A DNA stretch of 64,000 nucleotides from CAIVAT01 sp037128705 (GCA_037128705.1 JBAXVX010000003.1:124001-188000), one strand, 5' to 3'; positions 42,801 through 52,713 are shown, numbered from the stretch's first letter. Numbers and translations: made by a program. Notes: generated by a model from the letters alone, not told the origin.

Positions 42801-45761
42801 TTATTTGGTTATCAATAAAGAATAGGATACTTTTTCACCGGATTTAAAATAGAAGGTGATGATGTAGTTCCCTTGCGGATTGGATGAAAGATTGATCGAA
42901 AACCGATTCCCCTCTGGTATTACAGAGGATTCATACACAGTTTTTCCCTGCATGTTGGTTGCGGTTATTCTTTGAAGATCACGGCCGGTTCCTTTATCCA
43001 GCCCTATTTCAACAATTCCTGTCGTCGGGTTCGGAAAAAGACGGATCCGGTTGTATTGCTTCTCATCAACACCGATAGGATAACCGAACCTGGCGATCAG
43101 ATTGCGATTTTCCTGGGCAATAAAAGTAAAAGATGCCGAGTCGGTTACCTTCACTCCGTTTTCAAACCATCCCTGGAATGAATGGCTTTTATTGGATGTG
43201 GCAGTCATGGTGACCCTGGCGCCCGCAGGATATGTCCCGGCTCCTGTGGCCACGCCGCCATTTTTGGGCATTTCAACATCATTCACCTTGTAATTTCCGG
43301 GAGCCACATACAGCTCCGATTCCCATATTCCACGTCCAAAGGTTGATGCACGGATCTTGCCTCCGGAGTATTCTATCTCGAGATCTGAAATCATGACAAT
43401 CGGAAGGTTCTTGTTGAATGGAATCCAATTTGTCATGCCCGCATTTTTATAAAACACCCCGGCATCGGTTCCCACATATAATCCTTTGTTGGTCCCTTCT
43501 TCGTAAACAATGCAGTTGACAGGCAACTTGGGTAACGAATTTGTCGTGTCATAATTCTCCCAGTTTTTTCCGCCATTATAGGAGGCGAATACCTTGGCAT
43601 TGTTATACCCGGAAAAAGTGATAAAAACAGTGTCGGAACCCCAGGGGGCTATTGCAATTCCTGTCACCATGACATCTTTGACAAGCAGGGTGATCTCCTC
43701 CCATTTTTTCCATCCATCGGATGTTTTAAAAAGCTGAAATTTTCGCGCAGCAAACATCACATCCGGATTTTTCGACGAAATGCAGAGTGTGCGCAACAAG
43801 GTGTCATTATTACCCATATTGTTAGGCATGGTCGCAGTTACTTTATCCCATTTCGTACCACGATTTGTTGATTTGTATATTTCACGGTATCCAAGGTAGA
43901 GGGTTTCAGATTCCCAGGGATGCATGATATAGGGGGTGAGCCATGCTCCGGAAAGCTGATTACCGGTCAAATCTTTAATCGTTTTTGTGATGGTATCGCA
44001 TTTTTGCCATCTGTTAAAAGTCCGGTAAATGAGCCCGTTTATATAGGCAGCATATTGTATTTGCGCGCTGTCAAAATCGATCATGCACTCCAAACCATCG
44101 CCCCCGATTTCAGGTGGAGCCTCCCACTTTCCGGGGGCGGTGCGAACTTGTGACCCATTGTCCTGGAATCCGGCGATCACCGCATCTTCTTCCAGCCAGG
44201 AGCATCCGAGCCGATAGACCTGTCCGATTTCCATTCCTGCGGTAATGTCTGTCCAGATAATTTTTTCATTTCTTGCATTGGCAAACATGACCCCTCCGTC
44301 ATTGCATTCGAACACCGTATCGGGTGCCAGCGGATGAAAAGCCAGCCAATGTTTGTCGGCATGGGCCCGTTGGATGAATTTACCGGCAACTGAATCGGAC
44401 CAATAATTGGCCAGGTCATATTCTTTTCCTCCATCTTTGCTTATATAGGTGTTTATACCTCCCAAAACCCGCTTACCGGGCTCAATAGGGCTGATGGCAT
44501 AGGCGAGATCATAATCGCCTTGACCACCACATGGATTATCCCTCAGTTCGGGATCGTGGTAGGAGTGTAGGTAATTATTGCTACAGTTTTTATACAACTT
44601 GACCAGCGTGTCTGTCATTTTAAATACATTATCCTTTTCCTTAAAACGATATACTCCGGCCAAACCATTTTGATCTGAAACACAAACGGCCTCCAGAAGT
44701 TCCCCGTTTAGTGGGCTTACAGCAAGTTTAATTCTGTTGACTTTTTCGAATTTCGTTACCGAATCCCATTTATCACCTCCATTGTTTGACCGCCAGATCT
44801 GTGACCACCGGTTCTTTTTCGGGTCGTTGTTTAACTGTACTCTGGTTGCGGCATACATGATTTCAGGATTGGCCGGGTTGTAGACGATGTCGATGAAGTT
44901 GGCGCTGGTATCCCTGGCGGTCCAATTTAAACCTCCATCTGTGGTCTTGTAAATACCCTGACTGGTTGCCACAACCAATGTATCGCATTTCACCGGGTGC
45001 ATAACCAATTTTCCGATTAATTTCCCATCACTGAGCTCCCAGTTCAAACCGGTTTTTTTCCAGGTATCGCCGCCATCCGTCGACTTCAGTACCCCGATGC
45101 TTTTTGTATCCCCAACCGCTGTGTTATTCATCTCCCCAACGCTCCCGATGGCATCACCATCACCCGTGGCAATGTACATGATAAGCGGTTTATCCTTGTT
45201 AATAGCAATATCACTGACCCCGAAAACCGGCTGATCATTCATTGTTGTCGTCCAGGTTTTCCCGAAATTGGTTGTTTTAAAAATGCCTCCGGCAGGCGTT
45301 CCAACCCAGAAGGTATTTTTATCCTTGGGGTGAAATGCAATACAGTTGATTCTTCCCAGCCCGGTGTATCGATCTTTTGGTTTGTTTGGGCTCAGGGATT
45401 TCCAATTGCCTGTTGCATTGTCGGTCATGTGTTCTGCGGAGTATCGTTCCCACTCCTTTACAACCACATTGTTCGGAGGAAAGGTTCCGTCGGGGTTCAC
45501 CCGTGGTTCCCAATACCATTCCCAGCGCTTGAAGGGTTTGTAGCCTGATCCTTTGGTGACCTTTCGGCCTTTCCAGTAATCGTTGAAACTTTTCTGGATC
45601 TGATGGAAATTCGCTTTTTCAGGTGTATCTGCGGCCCCGGAAGGTTCCTGGGCTGAAACTGAATGGATGCTGGTGTTCAGGCATATGAAGAGAACAATAC
45701 AAAATGCAACTACCACGGATTTATTAAAACCCGGTGCTGCCGGAGAATATTTTTTATTCAT
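42801..45761 (-). CDS. T9SS-secreted Asp-box (sortilin-like) beta-propeller protein B
   Basis: A 986-residue paralogue of the gene at 34850-37780, alignable from the KANFHQIQKSFNDYWKGR motif to the end. It has a signal peptide (cut near VSAQ), Asp-box repeats such as STDGGDTW and TDGGLNW, an InlB B-repeat-like GWFENGVKVTDS domain, and a type A T9SS domain (FPNPTTGIVEIGL). I start at the ATG at 45761; the longer frame from 45818 would add residues ahead of the signal peptide. It is the first gene of the block propeller B-C10 protease-acidic protein-propeller A. Phased direct repeats lie about 110 bp upstream. Confidence 0.9.
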   Translation of the reverse strand: MNKKYSPAAPGFNKSVVVAFCIVLFICLNTSIHSVSAQEPSGAADTPEKANFHQIQKSFNDYWKGRKVTKGSGYKPFKRWEWYWEPRVNPDGTFPPNNVVVKEWERYSAEHMTDNATGNWKSLSPNKPKDRYTGLGRINCIAFHPKDKNTFWVGTPAGGIFKTTNFGKTWTTTMNDQPVFGVSDIAINKDKPLIMYIATGDGDAIGSVGEMNNTAVGDTKSIGVLKSTDGGDTWKKTGLNWELSDGKLIGKLVMHPVKCDTLVVATSQGIYKTTDGGLNWTARDTSANFIDIVYNPANPEIMYAATRVQLNNDPKKNRWSQIWRSNNGGDKWDSVTKFEKVNRIKLAVSPLNGELLEAVCVSDQNGLAGVYRFKEKDNVFKMTDTLVKLYKNCSNNYLHSYHDPELRDNPCGGQGDYDLAYAISPIEPGKRVLGGINTYISKDGGKEYDLANYWSDSVAGKFIQRAHADKHWLAFHPLAPDTVFECNDGGVMFANARNEKIIWTDITAGMEIGQVYRLGCSWLEEDAVIAGFQDNGSQVRTAPGKWEAPPEIGGDGLECMIDFDSAQIQYAAYINGLIYRTFNRWQKCDTITKTIKDLTGNQLSGAWLTPYIMHPWESETLYLGYREIYKSTNRGTKWDKVTATMPNNMGNNDTLLRTLCISSKNPDVMFAARKFQLFKTSDGWKKWEEITLLVKDVMVTGIAIAPWGSDTVFITFSGYNNAKVFASYNGGKNWENYDTTNSLPKLPVNCIVYEEGTNKGLYVGTDAGVFYKNAGMTNWIPFNKNLPIVMISDLEIEYSGGKIRASTFGRGIWESELYVAPGNYKVNDVEMPKNGGVATGAGTYPAGARVTMTATSNKSHSFQGWFENGVKVTDSASFTFIAQENRNLIARFGYPIGVDEKQYNRIRLFPNPTTGIVEIGLDKGTGRDLQRITATNMQGKTVYESSVIPEGNRFSINLSSNPQGNYIITFYFKSGEKVSYSLLITK

Positions 45762-45870
45762 AAATGGATTAGGTTTTTTGCCAGGTTTTTCACAAATCGT
45801 GCCATTGTTGTAAATCACATAATATCAAATATATAAATATTTAATCTTAACAACATTCTGTAAAAAAAAG

Positions 45871-45926
45871 TTACGGAATCGTAGGGTGTATTACGAAATC
45901 GTAAGGTTTTATTACAAATACGGAAG
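45871..45926. promoter_or_regulatory. Three phased direct repeats, candidate operator
   Basis: TTACGGAATCGTAGGG (45871), TTACGAAATCGTAAGG (45891) and a weaker TTACAAATACGGAAG (45912) recur at 20- and 21-bp spacing, so all face the same side of the helix. The second contains the palindrome TTACGA-AA-TCGTAA. They lie 110 bp upstream of the propeller B start, a position suited to an activator or LytTR-type regulator. Confidence 0.5.
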
Positions 45927-46187
45927 ATTTTAATAGCGTAAGAAAAATGTATTTTCCGGTTAACATTCACATCTGATAGTATTCACAGGAATACAGGCTA
46001 TACAAAGGGCAGGCCGTAAACGGGAATCAATTGATATATTCCCTCGTCAAACCGCTACTGGCCTGAAAATGAAAGATAAAAAGGATAAAATTTTTTAAAG
46101 AAGAGGCTTTCAAGGAAAAGAGCTGGGGCCACAATAGGGGATATTCATGAAAAAAATCGCACAGTTACGCGAAAACGCGTGTATCAG

Positions 46188-46219
46188 TTGTCTTTATTAT
46201 CCTGTTTTCCCTATCTTTG
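46188..46219 (+). promoter_or_regulatory. Promoter TTG-N21-TATCTTTG for the GH5 gene
   Basis: A TTG at 46188-46190, a 21-bp spacer and TATCTTTG at 46212-46219 match the Bacteroidota consensus. The GH5 ATG used here lies 45 bp downstream. Confidence 0.65.
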
Positions 46220-46264
46220 ATTGCAAATTCCCCGATCTTTCATTATTCCATCCTGAGGCTCATC

Positions 46265-48241
46265 ATGAAGAAATTGCTACTTGTTTTTTTTTGTTGCATC
46301 CTATTGCCGGATACCAGGGCACAGATTCCCTTTCATCGTGGCGTCAACCTCACCGGGTGGTTCCAGGCAGATAATGCACGGAAAATTCAATTCAGGAAGT
46401 TCTGCAAGAAAGACTTTGCTGATATTAAAAGTCTGGGGTGCGATGTAATAAGGCTTCCTGTAAACCTGCATGGTATGACTTCGGGGGCTCCGGATTACAC
46501 CATCGATTCGTTATTAATTTCCATGCTCGATTCGGCCGTCGCATGGGCCGAAGAATTCCAGATTCATCTCATCCTCGATAATCATTCATTTGATCCAGCT
46601 GTCAGTACCAGCCCGGATGTCGGACAGATCCTCACCAAAGTCTGGCCCCAGCTTGCAGATCATTATAAAAACAGATCGGATTATCTCTCGTATGAGGTGC
46701 TGAACGAACCACACGGAATAACCAATCAACTGTGGGGAAGCATCCAGCAAGAGACGATTGATGCCATCCGAAGCAAAGATGCAAGGCATACCATCATTGT
46801 CGGACCTTCAGGATATAACAGTTACAATGATCTCGCCCAGATGCCTTTGTACACCGATGCAAATCTCATTTATACATTTCATTTTTACGATCCGTTCCTG
46901 TTTACCCACCAGGGGGCCGGTTGGTCCAACCCGTCGATGGAGCCGCTGGCCGGTGTCCCATTTCCCTATGATCCGGCCACAATGCCGGAATGCCCTCCTG
47001 ACCTCCAGGGAACCTGGATAGAATCTGCTTTGAACAACTACTTTCTGGATGGAACAGTTGAAAAAGTAAAGTCGCTGATCGATGTTGCCGTGAACTTCAG
47101 GAATACACGCAATGTTCCGGTTTATTGCGGTGAATTTGGAGTGTATATTCCCAACAGTGACACGGCCGGCCGCGTAAACTGGTATCAGTCTGTCAGAACA
47201 TACCTGGAAGAGAAAGGGATTCCCTGGACAACCTGGGACTACAAAGGTGGTTTTGGTCTCTTTGATAAAGGTTCCAATGAATTGTTTGATTACGATCTGA
47301 ATGTTTCCTTGCTCGGTGCACTCGGATTCAATGTTCCTGAACAAAGAGTCTTTTCGATTTTGCCTGACAGCGTGGGATTCAGGATTTACGACGATTACAT
47401 TGAACAGGGTATAAATGATGCCAGTTACTCCTCGTCAACCATCGATTTCTTCTCGACCCTGATGCCCGATAACGACCGTTACTGCCTATATTGGACCGGA
47501 GGGCCGCAGTATACCGAAATCGTCCTCGATTTTGTCCCTGACAAAGACCTTTCCCGGCTTGTTGCTTCAAACTATGCGCTGGATTTGCTGGTTAGGGGTA
47601 ATGTGCCAGGAACCAAAATTGATCTGCGCTTTGTCGACACCAAAACCGCCGATCCTGCCGATCATCCATGGAGGATGAGGACGACGCTCACAGATGCTAC
47701 ATCTCCCTGGGATAAACGATGGCATCATCTGCATATCCCGCTGAAGGATTTTACCGAACACGGTTCGTGGGATAACAACACCTGGTTCAACCCCGAAGGT
47801 AAATTCGACTGGTCGGCCATCGACCGCTTTGAGATCGTATCGGAATATGGTCCCCTGGATAATAAAGAGGTTTGGTTCGATAACCTGATCATCACGGACC
47901 AGGATACAGCCAATGTACTTCAGACAGGCACCTTGGGAATCAATGATCCCCTGGCCATCAATGACCAACCGGACCTTATTGCAATCCCTAACCCGATGTG
48001 TGAATCAACAACCCTTTCATTCAAATTGGCCCGGGACGGTCAGGTCCGGCTATCGGTGTATAATATCAGCGGCCAGAAAATCGCCGATCTGTCAGACAGG
48101 TATATGATCAAAGGAACCCATTCCGTTCAGTGGAAGGGAAAAGATGATCGTGGAAACACACCTCCTTCAGGTATTTATATCTGCAAATTATTTACCGATA
48201 ATCTGGTAAAGTATAGTAAGGTGCTACAATTCTGCCCATAA
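46265..48241 (+). CDS. Secreted GH5 cellulase-family glycoside hydrolase with C-terminal sorting domain
   Basis: A 658-residue protein. I start at 46265 (MKKLLLVFFCCILLPDTRAQ), the ATG that opens the signal peptide. The GH5 barrel (about 22-350) has FHRGVNLTGW, the acid/base Glu near residue 148 in LNEPHG, and the nucleophile Glu near 289 in CGEFGVY, followed by WTTWDYKGGFGLF. Residues about 365-560 form a carbohydrate-binding-like beta-sandwich. The last 90 residues resemble the FlgD-Ig/T9SS type A sorting fold (SVYNISGQKIADLSD...PPSGIYICKLF). It probably cleaves beta-1,4 glucans or related polysaccharides outside the cell. Confidence 0.92.
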   Translation: MKKLLLVFFCCILLPDTRAQIPFHRGVNLTGWFQADNARKIQFRKFCKKDFADIKSLGCDVIRLPVNLHGMTSGAPDYTIDSLLISMLDSAVAWAEEFQIHLILDNHSFDPAVSTSPDVGQILTKVWPQLADHYKNRSDYLSYEVLNEPHGITNQLWGSIQQETIDAIRSKDARHTIIVGPSGYNSYNDLAQMPLYTDANLIYTFHFYDPFLFTHQGAGWSNPSMEPLAGVPFPYDPATMPECPPDLQGTWIESALNNYFLDGTVEKVKSLIDVAVNFRNTRNVPVYCGEFGVYIPNSDTAGRVNWYQSVRTYLEEKGIPWTTWDYKGGFGLFDKGSNELFDYDLNVSLLGALGFNVPEQRVFSILPDSVGFRIYDDYIEQGINDASYSSSTIDFFSTLMPDNDRYCLYWTGGPQYTEIVLDFVPDKDLSRLVASNYALDLLVRGNVPGTKIDLRFVDTKTADPADHPWRMRTTLTDATSPWDKRWHHLHIPLKDFTEHGSWDNNTWFNPEGKFDWSAIDRFEIVSEYGPLDNKEVWFDNLIITDQDTANVLQTGTLGINDPLAINDQPDLIAIPNPMCESTTLSFKLARDGQVRLSVYNISGQKIADLSDRYMIKGTHSVQWKGKDDRGNTPPSGIYICKLFTDNLVKYSKVLQFCP

Positions 48242-48254
48242 CGAAAAAAGAAAA

Positions 48255-48268
48255 TCGTAAATCGTAAA
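48255..48268. repeat. Two TCGTAAA heptamers
   Basis: Two exact TCGTAAA units, identical to those of the large array at 8393-8525, lie 13 bp after the GH5 stop in the gap between convergent genes. This may be a seed or remnant of the same repeat family. Confidence 0.65.
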
Positions 48269-48309
48269 TCACACTACTTCTCCACTCTGAACGACGGCGG
48301 AACATACGC

Positions 48310-49932
48310 CTACTCCCTGTATTCTTCAGGAATGGCAATGGTATTTCCATCGCGGATCGATTTGTAATGGGGCGACATGATCTCCACTCCGGCCTTGTTG
48401 AAGGAGTCCTGGATGTTCTGGTGAAGTTCGGAGAAGATAGAGGCCATCTCATTGGGTGAGCGGGTGTAGGCATTGAGCTGGTAGCTGATGTAAAAATCAT
48501 TCAGGGCCGTTTGCAGCACAAAGGGCTTCGGGTTTTTCAGCAGTTGTTCCGTATGGAGGGCGGCATCAATGAGTAACTGGTGGACCTGGCGCCAGGGGGC
48601 ATCATACCCGATGGTGACCGTGGTGTGCATGATCAGGCCCATGTCGGGTGCGAGGGTGCTGTAATTAATCACCTCCGAATTCATGATCTTATTGTTCGGT
48701 ATGGTGATCTCCTCATTTTTGATCGTCCTTATCTTGGTCACCAGCATCGATTTTTCAATGATGTTGCCGGTCACCTCTCCAATTTTAACCCGGTCGCCCA
48801 TTTTGAATGCACGCGTATAGGTGATGGTAAGCCCTGCCATGAAATTCGATAGTGCGCTTGCCGACGTAAGCGAAAAGACCAGTCCGAAGAAGACCGAAAC
48901 ACCCTGAAAAACCTGTGAACCGGACCCCGGCAGGTAGGGCCAGATGGCCACGATGGTGAAAATAATGATAAGGACCCTTAATATGTTAAAGGTTGGGAGG
49001 GCCCAGTCGGGATAAAATCCCGGAACCTTGATGGTCTCCTTCTCCACCTCCGATTTCAGGAATTTAAAGAAGCGGATGATCAGGCGCGTTACGATCAGAA
49101 TGACGATGATGGTGATCAGGTTCGGTAGATATTCCCAGAAACTCACCATGATGTTTTTCAAAGGATTGATCACAAAACCCAATATGGAGATGCTGATGGC
49201 TTTTGTCCATGGGAGGAGATAGAATATTGAAAGCAGCATGACAACCACAAGCAGCAGGATAACAATCCATCTCAGTATTTTAACCAGAATGAGCAGGATG
49301 GCAAGCTGGCGCTCACGGTTGAAAAAATCAAACTCCTTTACATGCAGCCCCTTCATGATTTTATCCTGCCAGAGAATCATCTTTTTTGATAATAGCCTGA
49401 ATGCTTTGTTTAAAAGGGTGATCAGGATGATGAGCAGAACCAATATCCCAATGGAAATGGCCACATTTTTCAATATTTCAGCTGGGTTTGTATCCCTGCG
49501 CTCCCGTTCGATGGCATAAATGATTTTTGTCTGCCTGCTCCTGGCAATATCATCCCGGGTTAAACCTTCGGCAAGGACGTCTGCTTCACAAACGGATGTG
49601 ATCACCGATTCCCCGTACATGATATCTGTGGTAATATCTCCCTTGAAAATTTTAACTGAGTCGCGGTGAAAGAAAATATCTTTCTCCATTTTTTCTACTT
49701 TCCGGTCAATGGCTTTGGCTCTTTCTTCAGGGGTAAAGGGTCCCAGTCGTGCATGAATTGAAAAAATCGGGGTACCGAATGGGGCTACTGCCGCAGCCCG
49801 GCGCTGTTTATTGGTTGAATCCGCTGCAGAATAACCCTGTTTCTGCAGGCTGATTGAAGCAGCGAATGTCATCAACACGGGAATCAGCAACAGCAAGCTG
49901 AGAATGAACCGAAACAATGAGTTGGGTTTCAT
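48310..49932 (-). CDS. MscS-type mechanosensitive channel with extended N-terminus
   Basis: A 540-residue membrane protein with a signal-like first helix, a periplasmic domain of about 130 residues, several membrane helices (about 150-350) and the MscS core. The pore-lining region is followed by the beta domain GDRVKIGEVTGNIIEKSML and IPNNKIMNSEVINYS. The C-terminal alpha/beta domain ends near residue 530. Such channels release solutes on hypo-osmotic shock. The longer N-terminus places it with the larger YbdG/YnaI-like or MscK-like forms. It converges on the GH5 gene. Confidence 0.92.
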   Translation of the reverse strand: MKPNSLFRFILSLLLLIPVLMTFAASISLQKQGYSAADSTNKQRRAAAVAPFGTPIFSIHARLGPFTPEERAKAIDRKVEKMEKDIFFHRDSVKIFKGDITTDIMYGESVITSVCEADVLAEGLTRDDIARSRQTKIIYAIERERRDTNPAEILKNVAISIGILVLLIILITLLNKAFRLLSKKMILWQDKIMKGLHVKEFDFFNRERQLAILLILVKILRWIVILLLVVVMLLSIFYLLPWTKAISISILGFVINPLKNIMVSFWEYLPNLITIIVILIVTRLIIRFFKFLKSEVEKETIKVPGFYPDWALPTFNILRVLIIIFTIVAIWPYLPGSGSQVFQGVSVFFGLVFSLTSASALSNFMAGLTITYTRAFKMGDRVKIGEVTGNIIEKSMLVTKIRTIKNEEITIPNNKIMNSEVINYSTLAPDMGLIMHTTVTIGYDAPWRQVHQLLIDAALHTEQLLKNPKPFVLQTALNDFYISYQLNAYTRSPNEMASIFSELHQNIQDSFNKAGVEIMSPHYKSIRDGNTIAIPEEYRE

Positions 49933-50001
49933 GGGAGATGGTTAAACAGGACAGCTAATTAACTAAATTAAAACCAATTTTTTCGTTGTGATCTGACATT
50001 T

Positions 50002-50032
50002 TTTGAAAGATATCTTTAAATCATTATATTTG
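50002..50032 (+). promoter_or_regulatory. Canonical promoter TTTG-N19-TATATTTG
   Basis: TTTG at 50002-50005, a 19-bp spacer and TATATTTG at 50025-50032 match the Bacteroidota consensus fully. It lies 41 bp upstream of the gene at 50074 and should drive the following barrel-GDPD genes. Confidence 0.85.
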
Positions 50033-50073
50033 CTTATCAAATTCTGGTAATTCCTTTATCCAATATTCTGCCG

Positions 50074-50799
50074 ATGCGAATACGATCTTTCCCCCTGATC
50101 CTGCTGATCCTTTTTTGCGCCCGGTTGCTCCCGGCTCAGGCGCCTATGGCCCGGGATACCTTCAATATCGCCGCCAGCAGCATGCGATACCCGCACCAGT
50201 TGAAAAAATGGGGATTCCGTATCGCTGCCGGATTCTCCATGGTACTGCCCCCCAAGGATCTGCTTGAAAATGCTATCCAGGCGCCCCTGGTTAACATCCA
50301 CATGACCTTCGGGCTCCCCTGGAAGTTTTCGCTGGAGGGCGATGTTACCACCATCCTGGTGTCAAACCAGTTTGCTGCCGGTCCGCATGTTGGGTTCACC
50401 AGGAAGAATTTTTCAATGAACCTGGGCTGGGATGTGGCATTTTGCTACGGTCAGCTGAGGCAGGCCGGGTTTGACAACAAAACTACCATGTGGATCCAGT
50501 ATCCGAACCTCTCCCTGGGCTATAAACTGAAGGATATCGCCTTCACCCTCAAGGGCGAACTTGTCGGGGTTTTCAGTGTAGTTCAGACGAGCGGCAGCAA
50601 TGAGGTGAGCAAGTCCAGGAACTTTTACAACGGATTCACGGCCGCGTTGTATATCGAACAGCGGTTGTGGAAGAACCATGTGCTCATTATCGGATTGAAG
50701 GACAGTTATGAGAAGGTCTACTGGCCCACCTGGATGCTTTTTACCACCTTCAATCTTTTTTATCATATTCCTGAACTTTCATTTAGCTGGATCTTATGA
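50074..50799 (+). CDS. Exported beta-rich protein, probable outer-membrane barrel
   Basis: A 241-residue protein with a signal peptide (MRIRSFPLILLILFCARLLPAQ). The mature part shows alternating strand patterns with aromatic girdles (VGFTRKNFSMNLGWDVAFCYG, IEQRLWKNHVLIIGLKDSY, read in segments). No family name is certain. It starts a transcript from a strong promoter and overlaps the GDPD lipoprotein gene by 4 bp (ATGA), so the two products probably work together at the cell envelope. Confidence 0.65.
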   Translation: MRIRSFPLILLILFCARLLPAQAPMARDTFNIAASSMRYPHQLKKWGFRIAAGFSMVLPPKDLLENAIQAPLVNIHMTFGLPWKFSLEGDVTTILVSNQFAAGPHVGFTRKNFSMNLGWDVAFCYGQLRQAGFDNKTTMWIQYPNLSLGYKLKDIAFTLKGELVGVFSVVQTSGSNEVSKSRNFYNGFTAALYIEQRLWKNHVLIIGLKDSYEKVYWPTWMLFTTFNLFYHIPELSFSWIL

Positions 50800-52046
50800 G
50801 GCTCAAATTAAAAATATTCATCCTGACCATCCTGGTGATTGGCCTGAATGGGTGCAACAAGGATACCACGGTTCCGATCCCCTCTGCCGGACCCAATTCA
50901 ATCATGAAGGAGACCCACCCTTTGAACGAAACGTCAAAACTGATTATGGAGGGGGTATACCAGGTGACCTCGGGTTCTGATTTCTTCGGTGACCAGGTCA
51001 TTGTCAAATGGAACCGGACCAGTCTGTCCATATCCAATAAAGACGGAAAGCATTTCATTCTTGATGTGGGACATCTTGATTCGGTCATTTTTATCCAGGG
51101 ATACTGGAGGAATGGATACACCGACGGTACCGGGCTCATCTCCATGTATATCGCGAGAGAAGAGGGGGGAACAACGATCATGACTGGAAATGGGAATCAA
51201 AAAATTATCATGCGGGGAGCCTATGGCAAGGAAAACGCCATTCCGGATCAGTCGTTGGTCCTGGAATATCTGCGGCCATTCTCCGATAAGGCAAAGAATA
51301 GCAATTGTTACATTCTTGCACACCGGTCGGGAGGGAGAACCTCCGACCGCATGCCGGTTTCAGAGAACTGCATTGCCATGATCAACTACACGGAGAAGCT
51401 GGGATCCACAGGTATAGAGATCGATGTACGACTGAGCAAGGACGGAGTTCCATTCCTGTATCATGACTCGGATATCAACACCCGGCTGACTCAGAAATGC
51501 CCGCTTGCAGGACCCATTGAAAACTTCACGTGGGGCCAGCTTACAACTTTTATACGGTTGATCCACGGGGAGACGATCCCTACGCTGGAGGAGGCGCTGA
51601 ATTTCACCATTGACAGCACGCTGCTACGGTTTGTTTACCTTGACATGAAGGCGAACAGGGATGCCATGTCCAAGGTGGTCCCCATTCAGTATCGTGCATT
51701 ACAGCGCGCCAAGGAGAAAGGCCGCGACATCATTATCGTGGTAGGTATTCCATCCACCGATGTGCTGAACGACCTCATGACCTATCCCAACTATACTTCG
51801 ATTCCATCGCTATGCGAACTGACGGTGGATGATGTGCACATGGTCAACTCGAAAGTGTGGGCTCCCCGTTGGACCCTCGGCACCCAGAATGACCTGGTGC
51901 AGCAGATGCACAATGAAGGGCGGCTGGCGGTGTGCTGGACCATTGACGAGCCATTGTGGATCAAGGAATATATTGAAAACGGGCTCTTTGACGGGTTGCT
52001 GACGAACTATCCTTATGTTGTTGCTTACTATCATTACATTCAATAA
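50796..52046 (+). CDS. Glycerophosphodiester phosphodiesterase family lipoprotein
   Basis: A 416-residue lipoprotein: lipobox LNGC with Cys20. A first beta-rich domain (about 25-165) without a clear name precedes a GDPD barrel from about 170, with the catalytic His in AHRSGG, the metal-binding pair in EIDVRLSKDG and the second His in PFLYHDSDI. The C-terminal CWTIDEPLWIKEYIENGLFDGLLTNYP is the usual GDPD end, seen here in pieces. It would hydrolyse glycerophosphodiesters in the periplasm to give glycerol 3-phosphate. The start overlaps the previous stop (ATGA). Confidence 0.9.
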   Translation: MRLKLKIFILTILVIGLNGCNKDTTVPIPSAGPNSIMKETHPLNETSKLIMEGVYQVTSGSDFFGDQVIVKWNRTSLSISNKDGKHFILDVGHLDSVIFIQGYWRNGYTDGTGLISMYIAREEGGTTIMTGNGNQKIIMRGAYGKENAIPDQSLVLEYLRPFSDKAKNSNCYILAHRSGGRTSDRMPVSENCIAMINYTEKLGSTGIEIDVRLSKDGVPFLYHDSDINTRLTQKCPLAGPIENFTWGQLTTFIRLIHGETIPTLEEALNFTIDSTLLRFVYLDMKANRDAMSKVVPIQYRALQRAKEKGRDIIIVVGIPSTDVLNDLMTYPNYTSIPSLCELTVDDVHMVNSKVWAPRWTLGTQNDLVQQMHNEGRLAVCWTIDEPLWIKEYIENGLFDGLLTNYPYVVAYYHYIQ

Positions 52047-52053
52047 TTGCATT

Positions 52054-52641
52054 ATGGCTAAAAGAGCGATCTTCATATTGGTTCTCAGCGTCTTACTTTC
52101 TTATGGCGCCTTCTCTCAAAAGGCTGACAGCATAAAGGTCAGAAGGAACCATTATTCCCTGACGGTGGGAGTAGGATGGGCCCATTACATCAACACGCTG
52201 GAGATCGGGAAGGACAATGCCACGATCAATTCGGCCGGGGTGTCACTGAAGTTCTTCTGGGAACCCGAACACCGGCTGAGCCTCGGGCTTGAATCAGGTT
52301 TCTACAGGCTGTACAGTGTGAAAAGCAAAAGTTACACAGACGTGACAGGTCAGGCTACCATGTCGGCTATGCCCTTTTTGCTTGTTGTCAGGATGCGTAT
52401 TGTCGACCAGTTTTACCTCAGTGCCGGGGCGGGGCTGGCACTCATGTTCAATAAGGTGACCGGCATTGACAACAAGGTGAACAGCAACATCCTGTCTCTC
52501 TCCAATTACCAGTTTTCAGGATCCTATCTGTATCCCCTCACAAAGCACTGGCAGGTGGGAGGAGAGTTCAAGGTGCTGAATTTCGGGAAGGCTTCCGACT
52601 GGATGTACACGATCCAGGCCCTGTGTGCCTTCCGGTTGTAA
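52054..52641 (+). CDS. Outer-membrane beta-barrel-like protein
   Basis: A 195-residue exported protein starting at the ATG at 52054 (MAKRAIFILVLSVLLSYGAFSQ), 7 bp after the GDPD stop; an in-frame start at 52015 would overlap that gene needlessly. The mature sequence alternates as in small Bacteroidota barrels (HRLSLGLESGFYRLY, FYLSAGAGLALMF, WQVGGEFKVLNFG). It probably belongs to the same transcript as the GDPD gene. The function is unknown. Confidence 0.7.
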   Translation: MAKRAIFILVLSVLLSYGAFSQKADSIKVRRNHYSLTVGVGWAHYINTLEIGKDNATINSAGVSLKFFWEPEHRLSLGLESGFYRLYSVKSKSYTDVTGQATMSAMPFLLVVRMRIVDQFYLSAGAGLALMFNKVTGIDNKVNSNILSLSNYQFSGSYLYPLTKHWQVGGEFKVLNFGKASDWMYTIQALCAFRL

Positions 52642-52713
52642 TTTCAGGATTGATTATTAAGTTCTGTAACTATTGGATCAATGATCCGTCTGATCATTCA
52701 AAATTATTAGCAA

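Larger units (their letters stand above)
45762..46264. other. 503-bp divergent intergenic region
   Basis: AT-rich, with no convincing gene. It separates the divergent protease cluster and GH5 gene. It contains three phased direct repeats (45871-45926) and a promoter (46188-46219) for the GH5 gene. A short frame at 46147-46374 overlaps the GH5 start and has no coding signs. Confidence 0.6.

Noticed and set aside
46147..46374. 75-codon frame upstream of GH5
   Set aside because: Overlaps the GH5 promoter and start in another frame, with no signal peptide or family features.
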